Source of the DNA: Prochloron didemni P4-Papua_New_Guinea
GTDB taxonomy: Bacteria > Cyanobacteriota > Cyanobacteriia > Cyanobacteriales > Prochloraceae
NCBI GenBank assembly: GCA_000252485.1
Contig: JH610699.1
Location: 1 to 50,620, forward strand
DNA: 50,620 nt
Reading direction: 5' to 3'
Positions 11,011-20,506 of the stretch are shown here, piece after piece. The notes beneath the pieces were generated by a model. The model was not told the origin of the DNA. It saw only the letters and a list, made by a program, of their open reading frames with translations, and did not search any database. Within the stretch, counting starts at the first letter, position 1, and each line of letters begins with the position of its first letter. The position numbers and the translations under genes were made by a program.

Positions 11011-12549
11011 ATGCTCAGTGTCTTTATTTTGGTGCCAATCTTAGGGGCAATTTTCATTGCATTGTTGCCAGGAAGCACCAGCTCTGCTCGTTACAGAACT
11101 ATAGCTTTAATTATTGCCTTGGGAGTAGCAATTTGGAATGTTGTTCTAGGGGTGAAATTTGACCCCATGCTTCACCAAATGCAATTTGTTGAATTCATTC
11201 CTTGGATTGGATCTCTGGGCTTAAACTACAATCTCGGTTTAGATGGACTGTCCCTCACCTTAATCTTTTTGAATAGTTTGCTGACGGCGATCGCCATTCT
11301 CGCCAGTGACAAATCTATCTCCAGACCTAAATTTTACTATTCTATGCTCTTGCTGCTTTCTGCTGGGGCAGCAGGAGCTTTTCTGGCGCAAAATTTGCTG
11401 CTGTTTTTCCTCTTCTACGAACTAGAAATCATTCCTTTATATTTCTTAATTGCTATTTGGGGAGGACCGAGGAGAGGCTATGCAGCAATGAAATTTTTGC
11501 TCTATACAGCTCTTTCCGGCATATTGGTGCTGGCATCATTTTTAGGACTGTGCTGGTTAAGTGGAGCTTCTACTTTTGATTACAGCTCTTTACGGGGTCA
11601 CGATTTGCCCTTAACCTTGCAAGGGATTTTGCTGGCAGTGTTGTTGGTGGGTTTGTTTATTAAAATTCCCATCTTTCCTTTTCATACCTGGTTGCCAGAC
11701 GCTCACGTGGAAGCTTCCACCCCTATTTCCGTACTGCTAGCAGGGGTACTGTTGAAATTAGGAACCTACGGTCTAATACGCTTTGGTGTGGGCTTGTTCC
11801 TGGATGCCTGGGTTGAATTTGCTCCTTGGCTAGCTACTTTAGCAGCAGTGAGTGCCTTATATGGAGCTTCCTGCGCCATTTCCCAACAAGACATGAAGAA
11901 AGTAGTAGCCTATTCTTCTATTGCTCACATGGCCTATATTCTCTTAGCTACTGCCGCTACTACCCGCCTGAGCATTCTTGCATCCATTTTTCAGATGGTG
12001 GGTCACGGTTTAATCTCCGCCCTCCTTTTTCTAGTAGTAGGTGTAGTGTATAAGAAAACAGGTTCTAGGGATGTGAATTTCTTGCGAGGACTGCTGAACC
12101 CGGAACGAGGATTGCCGGTTACTGGTAGTTTGGTCATTCTCGGAGTGATGGCCAGTTGTGGCATACCAGGAATGGTTGGTTTTGTAGCGGAATTTCTTGT
12201 TTTTCGGGGTAGTTTCCCTATTTATCCAGTTCAAACACTTTTATGTCTCGTGGGAACTGGTTTAACTGCTGTCTATTTCTTATTGATGGTCAACAAGGTC
12301 TTTTTCGGTCGTTTGACAGAGCAGTTAGCTAAATTACCTCAAGTATTTTGGTGGGAACATCTGCCTGCTTTTGTCTTAACAGCATTGATTCTCTTCTTGG
12401 GTCTTCAACCCAATTGGATGGTGCGATGGACTGAAGCTGAAGCAGCTTATCTTTTAATTGGAGATTGGCAAATGGCAACGGAGATTCAACCGAATATCGA
12501 TCAATTGTCAATAAATCAATTACCAATTAATAAGGTTGAAATATTCTAA
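11011..12549 (+). CDS. ndhD4: NDH-1MS' subunit NdhD4 (NADH dehydrogenase subunit 4 family)
   Basis: 512 aa NuoM/NdhD family; downstream of ndhF4. Confidence 0.88.
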   Translation: MLSVFILVPILGAIFIALLPGSTSSARYRTIALIIALGVAIWNVVLGVKFDPMLHQMQFVEFIPWIGSLGLNYNLGLDGLSLTLIFLNSLLTAIAILASDKSISRPKFYYSMLLLLSAGAAGAFLAQNLLLFFLFYELEIIPLYFLIAIWGGPRRGYAAMKFLLYTALSGILVLASFLGLCWLSGASTFDYSSLRGHDLPLTLQGILLAVLLVGLFIKIPIFPFHTWLPDAHVEASTPISVLLAGVLLKLGTYGLIRFGVGLFLDAWVEFAPWLATLAAVSALYGASCAISQQDMKKVVAYSSIAHMAYILLATAATTRLSILASIFQMVGHGLISALLFLVVGVVYKKTGSRDVNFLRGLLNPERGLPVTGSLVILGVMASCGIPGMVGFVAEFLVFRGSFPIYPVQTLLCLVGTGLTAVYFLLMVNKVFFGRLTEQLAKLPQVFWWEHLPAFVLTALILFLGLQPNWMVRWTEAEAAYLLIGDWQMATEIQPNIDQLSINQLPINKVEIF

Positions 12550-12605
12550 ACTATTAGTAGGGTGGGCAATGCCCACCAACAAGTTTTGTAACTTGGTCTA
12601 ATGTC

Positions 12606-12940
12606 AAATACGTTTAGGTTTGATACAAGTGGGGACTATCCCCCTAAATCCTCCTTATCAAAGGGGGACTTTGAAAATAGAGTGTTTTAATATGAAATAC
12701 GAAATGTTTGCTACAAATTGGGACTATCCCTCTAAATCCTTATCAAAGGGGGACTTTGATAATAGAGTGTTGTAATATGAGATACGAAATGTTTGCTACA
12801 TCCCCCTAAATCCCCCTTATCAAAGGGGGGACTTTGAAAATAGAGTCTTGTAATATGCAATACGAAATGGTTGCTACAAACGGGGACTATCCCCCTAAAT
12901 CCCCCTTATCAAAGGGGGACTTTGAAAATAGAGTGTATTG
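12606..12940. repeat. About four tandem copies of a 78-95 bp unit
   Basis: Recurring tatgaaatacgaaatgtttgctacaaa...ggggactatccccctaaatcccccttatcaaagggggactttgaaaatagagtgtt. Confidence 0.9.
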
Positions 12941-12974
12941 AGCATATACAAATGTCAAATCACAACAGCAATAA

Positions 12975-13562
12975 CTACCAGATAGTAGTCAAATCTAAAA
13001 TAAAACCTGGTAATAACGGTTCCCCACTGAGAGAAGAAGGATTTTTCAAACATTTTACTTTAACTCCAGGACGGTAGATGTATACATGGCGATTTGGGCG
13101 ATCTATTAACCAGCCTAAGGATACTCCATTTTCCATGTATTCTTCTAGTTTATCTTGCGTCAATTTTAGGCTATCACTGGGAGAAAGTAATTCCACCACA
13201 AAATCAGGACATAAAGAAGCAAATTTTACTTTTTCTTTAGCCTGGATAGAATTCCATTTTTCTAGTTTCATCCAAGCTAAATCTGAAGATCTAATTGCAC
13301 CATTGGGTAAGGTAAAACCGGTAGAAGAATCGAAACCTATCCCTGTTCCATCTTTTCTGACCCAAATGCCAAACTGGACAATTAAATCGAAGTTCCGATT
13401 TCCTGTTTCAGAACCTGTTGGTGAGATGATAATTATTTCTCCTTTAGCTGTCCGTTCCATGGAATAGTCTTGGTTGGCTTGACATAAAGTAAAGAATTTA
13501 TCTGCGGTAAGCTCTAGTTCGGGAGGTATTTTCAGGGTTAACAGTTTTTCTTGGGTAATCAT
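12975..13562 (-). CDS. Uma2-family (DUF820) putative endonuclease
   Basis: 195 aa with SGSETGNRNFDLIVQFGIW, CPDFVVELLSPSDSLK..., LGWLIDR motifs. Confidence 0.88.
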   Translation of the reverse strand: MITQEKLLTLKIPPELELTADKFFTLCQANQDYSMERTAKGEIIIISPTGSETGNRNFDLIVQFGIWVRKDGTGIGFDSSTGFTLPNGAIRSSDLAWMKLEKWNSIQAKEKVKFASLCPDFVVELLSPSDSLKLTQDKLEEYMENGVSLGWLIDRPNRHVYIYRPGVKVKCLKNPSSLSGEPLLPGFILDLTTIW

Positions 13563-13867
13563 ATGACCTGGTTGGTTAGAATAAATGCGACTTTTTTGAG
13601 ATTTAAACTATAATTAAAATAATTTAATTTTTTCAAATATATAGCGATATCTTTGAGATCCGCGCAGAGGTGCGTCAGGTTGCTGTATAATATGAAATAC
13701 GTTTAGGTTTGCTACAAATTGGGACTATCCCCCTAAATCCCCCTACCCCCCTTTGGTCTCCCCACTGGGGGGGGAAACAGGGGGGGACTTCCAAAATAAA
13801 CCTTCTAAGAGATCTGCAAATAACTTAGAAGTACTATTCTATCTGTAGCATTCTTTTTCAGATTTCG

Positions 13868-13906
13868 TATAACTGTCAACTGTCAACTATCAACTATCAA
13901 CTATCA
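13868..13906. repeat. CAACTGT/CAACTAT heptamer array running into the cupB start codon
   Basis: aactgtcaactgtcaactatcaactatcaactatcaATGG. Confidence 0.9.
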
Positions 13907-15037
13907 ATGGTCAGTACCGCAAAAAAGACTTCCCAACATCCCTTAGAGGAATATATCAAACGCTTAGAAACAGGGACAGCCCTGCTAAAAGATACTCCAG
14001 AACATGTTCTGGAAGTAGTGGGCATTCTCAAAAGCTACGGTGTAGTTTTAGATGCTTACTCCAACAATTTAATTTACATTGCGGAAAACCAATTTTTAGT
14101 TCTCTTTCCCTTTTTTAAATATTTCAACGGGGAAATTAATTCGGATAAATTAAAGCGTCACTGGTGGCACGATCGCATTAATTTTGAATACGCCGAATAC
14201 TGTATGAAAGCCATGTTTTGGCATGGGGGTGGGGGTTTAGATGCTTATTTAGATACCCCTGAATTTATAGCAGCGGCAGACAAGGCAATTAAAGCCAAAT
14301 GGAAAGGCAATTTAGTCATGTTAGGGCTGCACAAACTGTTTCCCGACTTCTTGCCAGAACAAGTGCGACAGATGGCTTATTATAAAGGTTTGGGTCAGTT
14401 TTGGCGGGTGATGAGCGATATTTTTATCTCCTTATCGGACCGCTACGATGCAGGAGAAATTAAATCCATTCCCGATGTAGTGCAGCACATTTTAGATGGT
14501 TTAGTTGCTGATGCTAATCGACCCATTTTCTATCAAGTAAACATTAGGGGCGAGGTTCACGATATAGTTCCCCAATCCGCAGGATTGACATTTTTAATGG
14601 ATACTGGGGTTCCTTATGTAGAAGCAGTTTTCTTCCGAGGTACGCCTTTTCCGGGGACTATTTCCTATAATGCCCAAGCTTATCAAATTCCCTTCGATCG
14701 CGAAGTATTTCAATATGGGGCTTTATATGCTGACCCTTTACCCATTGGCGGTTCCGGTATTCCACCAACTTTATTGATGCAGGACATGCGTCATTTCTTG
14801 CCAGATTATTTAGAAGAAGTATATCGCAATAGCAATCGCAAAGAAGATGATTTGCGAGTGCAAATTTGCGAGACTTTTCAGAAGTCCATGTTTTGCGTAA
14901 CTACTGCGGCAGTGAAAGGATTAGCACCCCATCCTTTAGATACTACCGACCGGTCAGAGAAGGAAGCAAATCGGGCTTATTTAGAACAGTGGATGAATCG
15001 TTTTCAGACTTCTCGGTTGACCACTGTTAATCAATAA
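13907..15037 (+). CDS. cupB: CO2 hydration protein CupB/ChpX-type
   Basis: 376 aa, ...HWWHDRINFEYAEYCMKAMFWHGGGGLDAYLDTPEF...; length fits CupB better than CupA; follows ndhF4-ndhD4. Confidence 0.88.
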   Translation: MVSTAKKTSQHPLEEYIKRLETGTALLKDTPEHVLEVVGILKSYGVVLDAYSNNLIYIAENQFLVLFPFFKYFNGEINSDKLKRHWWHDRINFEYAEYCMKAMFWHGGGGLDAYLDTPEFIAAADKAIKAKWKGNLVMLGLHKLFPDFLPEQVRQMAYYKGLGQFWRVMSDIFISLSDRYDAGEIKSIPDVVQHILDGLVADANRPIFYQVNIRGEVHDIVPQSAGLTFLMDTGVPYVEAVFFRGTPFPGTISYNAQAYQIPFDREVFQYGALYADPLPIGGSGIPPTLLMQDMRHFLPDYLEEVYRNSNRKEDDLRVQICETFQKSMFCVTTAAVKGLAPHPLDTTDRSEKEANRAYLEQWMNRFQTSRLTTVNQ

Positions 15038-15160
15038 ACTGGGATTGTTAATAACTTAATAATAATGTGGGATAGGCTTCTAGCCTGTCCCATATTCCTA
15101 TGTATAACAATTATTACATTTCACAATCCTTTGAAGTCTCAAAATGTTTGCTACAGATAT

Positions 15161-15310
15161 AATGGGGTGCGGTCACAAACAGTTGAATTTTATATTTTCA
15201 ATAGTTACGGCTTACCCGCGATTGTTAGGCAGCCCAGACTTGCCCTGGGGGGCTACCCCACAATTGATAAATAGATATTCAGCCCCAAACAACTACTTTT
15301 GACCACACCC
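15161..15310 (-). repeat. Dispersed repeat, inverted copy of 47262-47660; unoccupied site for two insertions seen there
   Basis: ggggtgcggtcacaaacagttgaattttatattttcaatagttacggcttaccc...ttaggcagcccagacttgccctggggggctacccca...cagccccaaacaactacttttgacc. Confidence 0.85.
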
Positions 15311-15526
15311 GATATAATGTCGATTAGATTTCAGCCAAGAAACCGGGTTTCTCCTATTATTTTAAGGATTAATGCTAAAACTTTGGAAAGAAACCCGGTT
15401 TCTCAATCCACGGAACAACCTCAATCTATACTACGATGCAACGCCACTATTTGTAATTAGGTTCTATCCCCTTAAATCCCCTAATGCATCGGGCTATGCT
15501 TTATAAACATCTTTCTTAACAAAAAA

Positions 15527-15635
15527 ATCGTTTTCAGACTTCTCAATTGACTACTGTTAATCAATAAACTGGGATTGTTAATAACAATTAACAATGTGGG
15601 ACAGGCTAGAAGCCTATCCCACATTGTTATATATA
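15527..15635. repeat. Partial duplication of the cupB 3' end and downstream palindrome
   Basis: atcgttttcagacttctc..ttgac.actgttaatcaataaactgggattgttaataac matches 14997-15056; then an inverted tgtggga-a-aggct palindrome. Confidence 0.9.
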
Positions 15636-16055
15636 ATAAAAGATGATGCCTATGAAAATGTTTACTATTGAGTTAGAGCAACCGCTACGTTGCTCTCACT
15701 CAATACTAAACAGGTTTATAGGCCGGATACATAGACGTACCTCATGAGTAGGGTGGGCATTGCCCACCACAACATCTATCGCTGTAGTCAAAAGCAGTAT
15801 CAATAGTCTGCTGACTCCCTGCAGTTACAATATTCTGAAAAAATTAGATCTTAAACCCAACTGGTTTTGACCACACCCATCCGAAACTAATGGTTATTCC
15901 CGGTTTCTTGGCTGAAGTTTTATAGAATAAACGTTATTACAAAAAATTTCTCAACGATAAAAGTAATAAGTTGCTATAATTAGATATAATTGTAATAAGG
16001 TAAAAAAACCTTTGACTATACCAGTGCGTATTGAGATTATTGAAAGGTTATAATC

Positions 16056-16628
16056 ATGGTTACACAATTAGTAAAGAAAAGCTACTCTACTGCAGAGTAT
16101 CTGGAATTAGAAGCGGAAGCGGAAATACGGCATGAGTTTATTAATGGAGAAATTGTAGAAATGGCAGGAGGAACTACTAGTCATAATGAAATAGTAACTA
16201 ATTTGTGCTTGTTACTAAAACCTCCTTTACGTCAAAAAAGAGGTAAAGTTTATACGGAAAATGTTCGCCTATGGATACCAAATTTTAACATCTTTACTTA
16301 TCCAGATGTCATGGTATTAACGGGAGAACCGATTTATCATGGTGAGAGTAAAACAACGGTAACAAATCCAGTAGCTATTATTGAGGTTTTGTCCGATTCT
16401 ACCAGGGATTACGATTTAGGACGGAAATTTAGTTTTTATCGGTCTTTAGATAGTCTACAAGAATATGTTTTAGTTGAACCGGAAACAAGATCCATAATGC
16501 TCTATGGTCAAGGTAACAATAAGAATTGGTCTTTAGATATCTTAGAAACTGAGATGGATATGCTAGAATTACAGTCCATCGATGTAGAAATATCTTTACC
16601 GGATATTTATGAGGGAGTTTTATCATGA
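16056..16628 (+). CDS. Uma2-family putative endonuclease
   Basis: YSTAEYLELEAEAEIRHEFINGEIVEMAGGT..., PDVMV, IIEVLSDSTRDYDLGRKFSFYR. Confidence 0.93.
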   Translation: MVTQLVKKSYSTAEYLELEAEAEIRHEFINGEIVEMAGGTTSHNEIVTNLCLLLKPPLRQKRGKVYTENVRLWIPNFNIFTYPDVMVLTGEPIYHGESKTTVTNPVAIIEVLSDSTRDYDLGRKFSFYRSLDSLQEYVLVEPETRSIMLYGQGNNKNWSLDILETEMDMLELQSIDVEISLPDIYEGVLS

Positions 16629-16744
16629 TGATTTGGAAAGAACCCTCTCCCCAACCCCCTTCGGCGACCCTCTGGGCAAGCCTCTCCCAGTGGGAGAGGG
16701 GCTATAAAAAAATGAATATGGAATATTAGTTTTAAGTATTAATC

Positions 16745-17314
16745 ATGGTTACACAATTAGCACAAAAAAAATATACTCCAGCAGAGTATCTAGAATTAGA
16801 AGCGGAAGCGGAAATACGGCATGAGTTTATTAATGGAGAAATTGTAGAAATGGCAGGAGGAACTACCAATCACAATCTTGTAACTGGAAATATTTATTTG
16901 GCTTTGCGATTGGCTCTGAAAGGGAAAAAAAATTTAGTGTATATTGAAAATGTGCGCTTACATATACCAAAATTTAATATTTTTACCTATCCCGATGTCA
17001 TGGTAATGGCGGTGGAACCGATTTATTACAGCCAAAGCAAAACAACTGTAACCAATCCAGTAACGATTATTGAGGTTTTGTCCGATTCTACCAGGGATTA
17101 CGATTTAGGACGGAAATTTAGTTTTTATCGGTCTTTAGATAGTCTACAAGAATATATTTTAGTTGAACCGGAAACAAGATCCATAATGCTGTATCGAAAA
17201 GGGAACAATAAAAATTGGTCTTTAGATATCTTAGAAACTGAGATGGATATGCTAGAATTACAGTCCATCGATGTAAAAATATCTTTAGCGGATGTTTATG
17301 AGGGAGTTTTATAG
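16745..17314 (+). CDS. Uma2-family putative endonuclease (tandem paralogue)
   Basis: Nearly identical N- and C-terminal thirds to 16056-16628, divergent middle. Confidence 0.93.
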   Translation: MVTQLAQKKYTPAEYLELEAEAEIRHEFINGEIVEMAGGTTNHNLVTGNIYLALRLALKGKKNLVYIENVRLHIPKFNIFTYPDVMVMAVEPIYYSQSKTTVTNPVTIIEVLSDSTRDYDLGRKFSFYRSLDSLQEYILVEPETRSIMLYRKGNNKNWSLDILETEMDMLELQSIDVKISLADVYEGVL

Positions 17315-17431
17315 CAGTGGATAGTTGATAGTTATACAATAACCAGTTGGTTGCTTTCACTCAATACTAAACAGGTTCATAGGCCGGTATATAAGATGTA
17401 CTTCATTAGTCCAAGAAACCCTATATATATA

Positions 17432-17893
17432 TTAGAGAGTTAGGAAATGTTGAATTTCGCTGGTAAATATGGAAAAGCGATCAAATCCTCGTTGGGCAAT
17501 ATCTAATACGCGATCGCCATCCAGTTGATAAGCATAAACACTTCTAACGACATGACGAAAGCGTCGCAGTTCGTCGAAGATGGCGCGAGTATCATCGGAA
17601 ATGAGGGCAGGTCGAAGTTCTGGAATCTCCACACTCATTTGTTCTAGCAGTTGGCGATGCCAGTTTTGTCCCGTGGGAACAGATCCATCTATTTGTTTGG
17701 CTATCGCTTCAAAAATGCGTTCCGCTCCAGTATAGAAACTATGCAAGTTTAAGGCGATCGCGCTAATCAGAGCATTTTTCAGAGTGGATTCCAGAGGTTT
17801 GTCCAGTTGGCTCAAAAACTGCTCGGTTTGGTTGATGATTTGAACCATTTCTTGAAGTTCTTGTTGGATACGCTGTTGGAGTTCTGGATTCAT
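17432..17893 (-). CDS. HepT-like HEPN-domain toxin
   Basis: 153 aa alpha-helical, RRFRHVVRSVYAYQLDGDRV (RHxxRxxY-type HEPN); ATGA overlap with upstream MNT gene. Confidence 0.8.
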   Translation of the reverse strand: MNPELQQRIQQELQEMVQIINQTEQFLSQLDKPLESTLKNALISAIALNLHSFYTGAERIFEAIAKQIDGSVPTGQNWHRQLLEQMSVEIPELRPALISDDTRAIFDELRRFRHVVRSVYAYQLDGDRVLDIAQRGFDRFSIFTSEIQHFLTL

Positions 17894-18303
17894 AGTTCCA
17901 CTCCTCCCGAAATCCCATCCCGAATATGGGGTTTAGCAGATTCTGCTTCTACTATATCGATAGAGAAGTCATGACCTCTTTCAATGGTGGCTCCGGCGCG
18001 GTATAGTTGGTTTTTGGGCAGTCCCCACACGGCGAGGTCTATATCCGAGTGCCAAGTCATTTGTTCTGGGGCGAGTAAGGAACCGAACAACACCACCCGA
18101 TGTACGCCAAATTGGGTTTTGAGTTGTTGGGCGGCTTGTCGGGCTATTTGCCATCCCTGTTGTTGGCGATGGCTCATTTGCTGCAAAAATTCTCTGCGTC
18201 GGGCGCGGTCTTGTTGCACTCGTTGGATGATTTGTTTTTGGCGAGGCAGAGGGATAAGAGACATTTTATTTACAAGAAATACTCCATCGCGATTCTTTTT
18301 CAA
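17890..18303 (-). CDS. MNT-type nucleotidyltransferase antitoxin
   Basis: VVLFGSLLAPEQMTWHSDIDLAVWG (GS-x-DxD) motif. Confidence 0.85.
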   Translation of the reverse strand: MKKNRDGVFLVNKMSLIPLPRQKQIIQRVQQDRARRREFLQQMSHRQQQGWQIARQAAQQLKTQFGVHRVVLFGSLLAPEQMTWHSDIDLAVWGLPKNQLYRAGATIERGHDFSIDIVEAESAKPHIRDGISGGVEL

Positions 18304-18395
18304 TTGGATATTATATGAAATATGAAAATGTTTGCTACAGATACAATAATGTTATAAGCAAGAGATTGGAGGGAACGGAAGGGAAGATGAAGGAG

Positions 18396-18716
18396 TTAGT
18401 AATGATAACGAGCCTTTAGGAAATCAATCCGCTCCGCTCTTACCCGGTAAACTAGTCGGTGTTCTAGATCGATTCGGCGAGACCAAGTATCAGAGTCTAA
18501 GAACTTGAGTAGCTCTGGCTTACCCATTCCGGAAAATGGATCTTTCATGACCTCCTCTACCAAATCCAAAATTTTGTAAGCTTTTTGCTTATCAGTTCTG
18601 TACCACCAACCCAGGTCTTCTCGGAAACGGTCTGAGAAGACTGGAAACCGAGAAGCCGGAGAAGAATCCGGTGTAACCGGTAGGCCAGATTGTTTCTTCT
18701 TCTTCCTACCTTTCAA
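18396..18716 (-). CDS. YoeB/Txe-family toxin
   Basis: DLGWWYRTDKQKAYKILDLVEEVMKDPFSGMGKPELLKFLDSDTWSRRIDLEHRLVYRV...FLKARYHY; N-terminal Lys-rich extension may be non-native. Confidence 0.88.
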   Translation of the reverse strand: MKGRKKKKQSGLPVTPDSSPASRFPVFSDRFREDLGWWYRTDKQKAYKILDLVEEVMKDPFSGMGKPELLKFLDSDTWSRRIDLEHRLVYRVRAERIDFLKARYHY

Positions 18717-19002
18717 TGCCTAGCTCCTCACATAGCTCATCAATGCTGTGAGGGGGAGGCGGTGATTCTCCGTCCCATTTTTTTGACTCTTTGAGGGCAT
18801 CTAGTAAACGACGGGCATTAGCGGGGGAACGCAATAGATAGACAGTTTCTAACAGACTGGATAGTTCATCAGCCGCCAACATGGCGATATCCTTATGACC
18901 GCGACGTTTAATCACTGCAATGGTGTTTTCATTTTCAATTTGGTCAAGCAGAGTAGCTAAATTTTCCCGCGCCTGGGTGTAGCTGGTTTGTATGGAAAAC
19001 AT
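18706..19002 (-). CDS. YefM/Phd-family antitoxin
   Basis: QTSYTQARENLATLLDQIENENTIAVIKRRGHKDIAMLAADELSSLLETVYLLRSP; overlaps YoeB gene by 11 nt. Confidence 0.88.
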   Translation of the reverse strand: MFSIQTSYTQARENLATLLDQIENENTIAVIKRRGHKDIAMLAADELSSLLETVYLLRSPANARRLLDALKESKKWDGESPPPPHSIDELCEELGIER

Positions 19003-19140
19003 TTGATTTTGATAAATGTCCAGGAATTCTGTACATTTACTCTAGCACAAGTTAGTTTGAGCCCACTTTCCCCCGTAGACTGGTTTTGTAACGCACCAGC
19101 CAGTATTAGGATTAAACTATTGCGATAACCAATTAGCTGT

Positions 19141-19341
19141 TAATTGTTCTTTTAATTCATTTACTGAAATGGCAATATCAACTGGGAAAGCAAAGTCAAA
19201 GTTGGCGCAGTACTATTAGCGAACAGAGAATTTGTTTGGAAGAGTTACTAGAAGATAGTCCCAGTCTCAAGCCATTTTTACCAGAAGTATTTACTAAATG
19301 CTATCAGAGAGCCAGAATTGAGGGAATTTTAAATACAAACA
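19141..19341 (+). pseudogene. DUF29-family gene fragment
   Basis: Frame reads HLLKWQYQLGKQSQSWRSTISEQRICLEELLEDSPSLKPFLPEVFTKCYQRARIEGIL then runs into repeat. Confidence 0.6.
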
Positions 19342-19610
19342 TGGGGACTATCCCCCTAAATCCCCCTTATCAAAGGGGGACTTTCCAGGCTCCTCCCTTA
19401 AAAAGGGGGACTTAGATTGCTCCGCTGGGGGGGATACAGTGTTAGAACTTGTACTCATTATTAAATTGGTAGAATAGCTTTAAGCAAAAACCTGGGGTTA
19501 GAAACCGGGTTTCTTTCACAACTCTGGGTATCAATCCAAAACTAATGGTTATTCCCGGTTTCTTGGCTGGAATCTGATGGTTAAAAAACGGATATTCAAT
19601 ATTAGCAATT

Positions 19611-19688
19611 GTAGGTTGGGTTAAGCGATAGCGAAACCCAACACCAACTTTGTGGCTTGTTGGGTTTCGTTACCTCAACCCAACCTAC
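19611..19688. repeat. GTAGGTTGGGTT palindromic repeat (MITE-like)
   Basis: GTAGGTTGGGTT..GCGATAGCGAAACCCAACA ... TGTTGGGTTTCGTTACCTCAACCCAACCTAC; further copies 24058-24127, 24975-25097; partial at 41506, 47086, 50477. Confidence 0.9.
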
Positions 19689-20067
19689 GATGAAATAAAC
19701 TGTTTCGCTGTTTAGCAAATCAATTTGTTTTTTCAATCAAGCCCCAAAATACTCAAAAAATCGGTGGGTTAATATACTAGAATCCGAGGGCAACAAGCCA
19801 CCCTAATCCAAATGCTACAATTGCAGTTACAAGAGTAATTAACGTGGAAGAAAATCGATTTCCTGAAAATGCCGCCTGGATACCAACCATTATCAGAAAA
19901 CTACAAAAGATAAATAACGCGGTATTTTCCTTGTAACTTATGCCCTTTTTGCCACATTATCCCCTATTTGACCATCTAGTTTAGAATTAACAGTACGCTT
20001 CATAGCTTTTATACTTCATTATATCCAGCTAAAATAGAAGAACACTCTTTCTTTTCTATTATACCAC

Positions 20068-20298
20068 ATGCTCTATCGCGAACTTTTACCTACCGTCAGC
20101 AAACTTTCCCATCAAGATAAACTTCGGCTAATCCATTTTCTTCTCAAAGAAGTTGCTAAAGAACAAGGATGTAACTTAGAACCAAATGGAGATGATGCAG
20201 AAAACGCACTCCTGAATCAACTATCATCTACAAAAGCTGTTGTGTGGTCTCCTCAAGCAGATAGTGAGGCCGTTCAAGCTTTGTCAAACCTTTTATAG
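20068..20298 (+). CDS. Small hypothetical, antitoxin-like
   Basis: 76 aa MLYRELLPTVSKLSHQDKLRLIHFLLKEVAKEQG...; weak resemblance to small cyanobacterial antitoxin-like proteins. Confidence 0.45.
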   Translation: MLYRELLPTVSKLSHQDKLRLIHFLLKEVAKEQGCNLEPNGDDAENALLNQLSSTKAVVWSPQADSEAVQALSNLL

Positions 20299-20506
20299 GT
20301 TAGTTTTCCCTCTCCCCAACCCCTCTCCCACTGAGAGGGGCTATAGCTGATAAAATCTGGCTCCTCCCTCGCCCCTTGGACTCGGGATTTAGGGGCTATG
20401 ATTCTTACTCTTCCCTCGCCCCTTGGACTCGGGATTGAGGGAGAGGGTCTCTTACTCCTCCCTCGCCCTTTGGGAGAGGGAGGCTGGGAGGGAGAGGGCC
20501 GGAACC

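Noticed and set aside
15065-15274. ORF of 69 aa downstream of cupB
   Set aside because: Made entirely of dispersed palindromic repeats.
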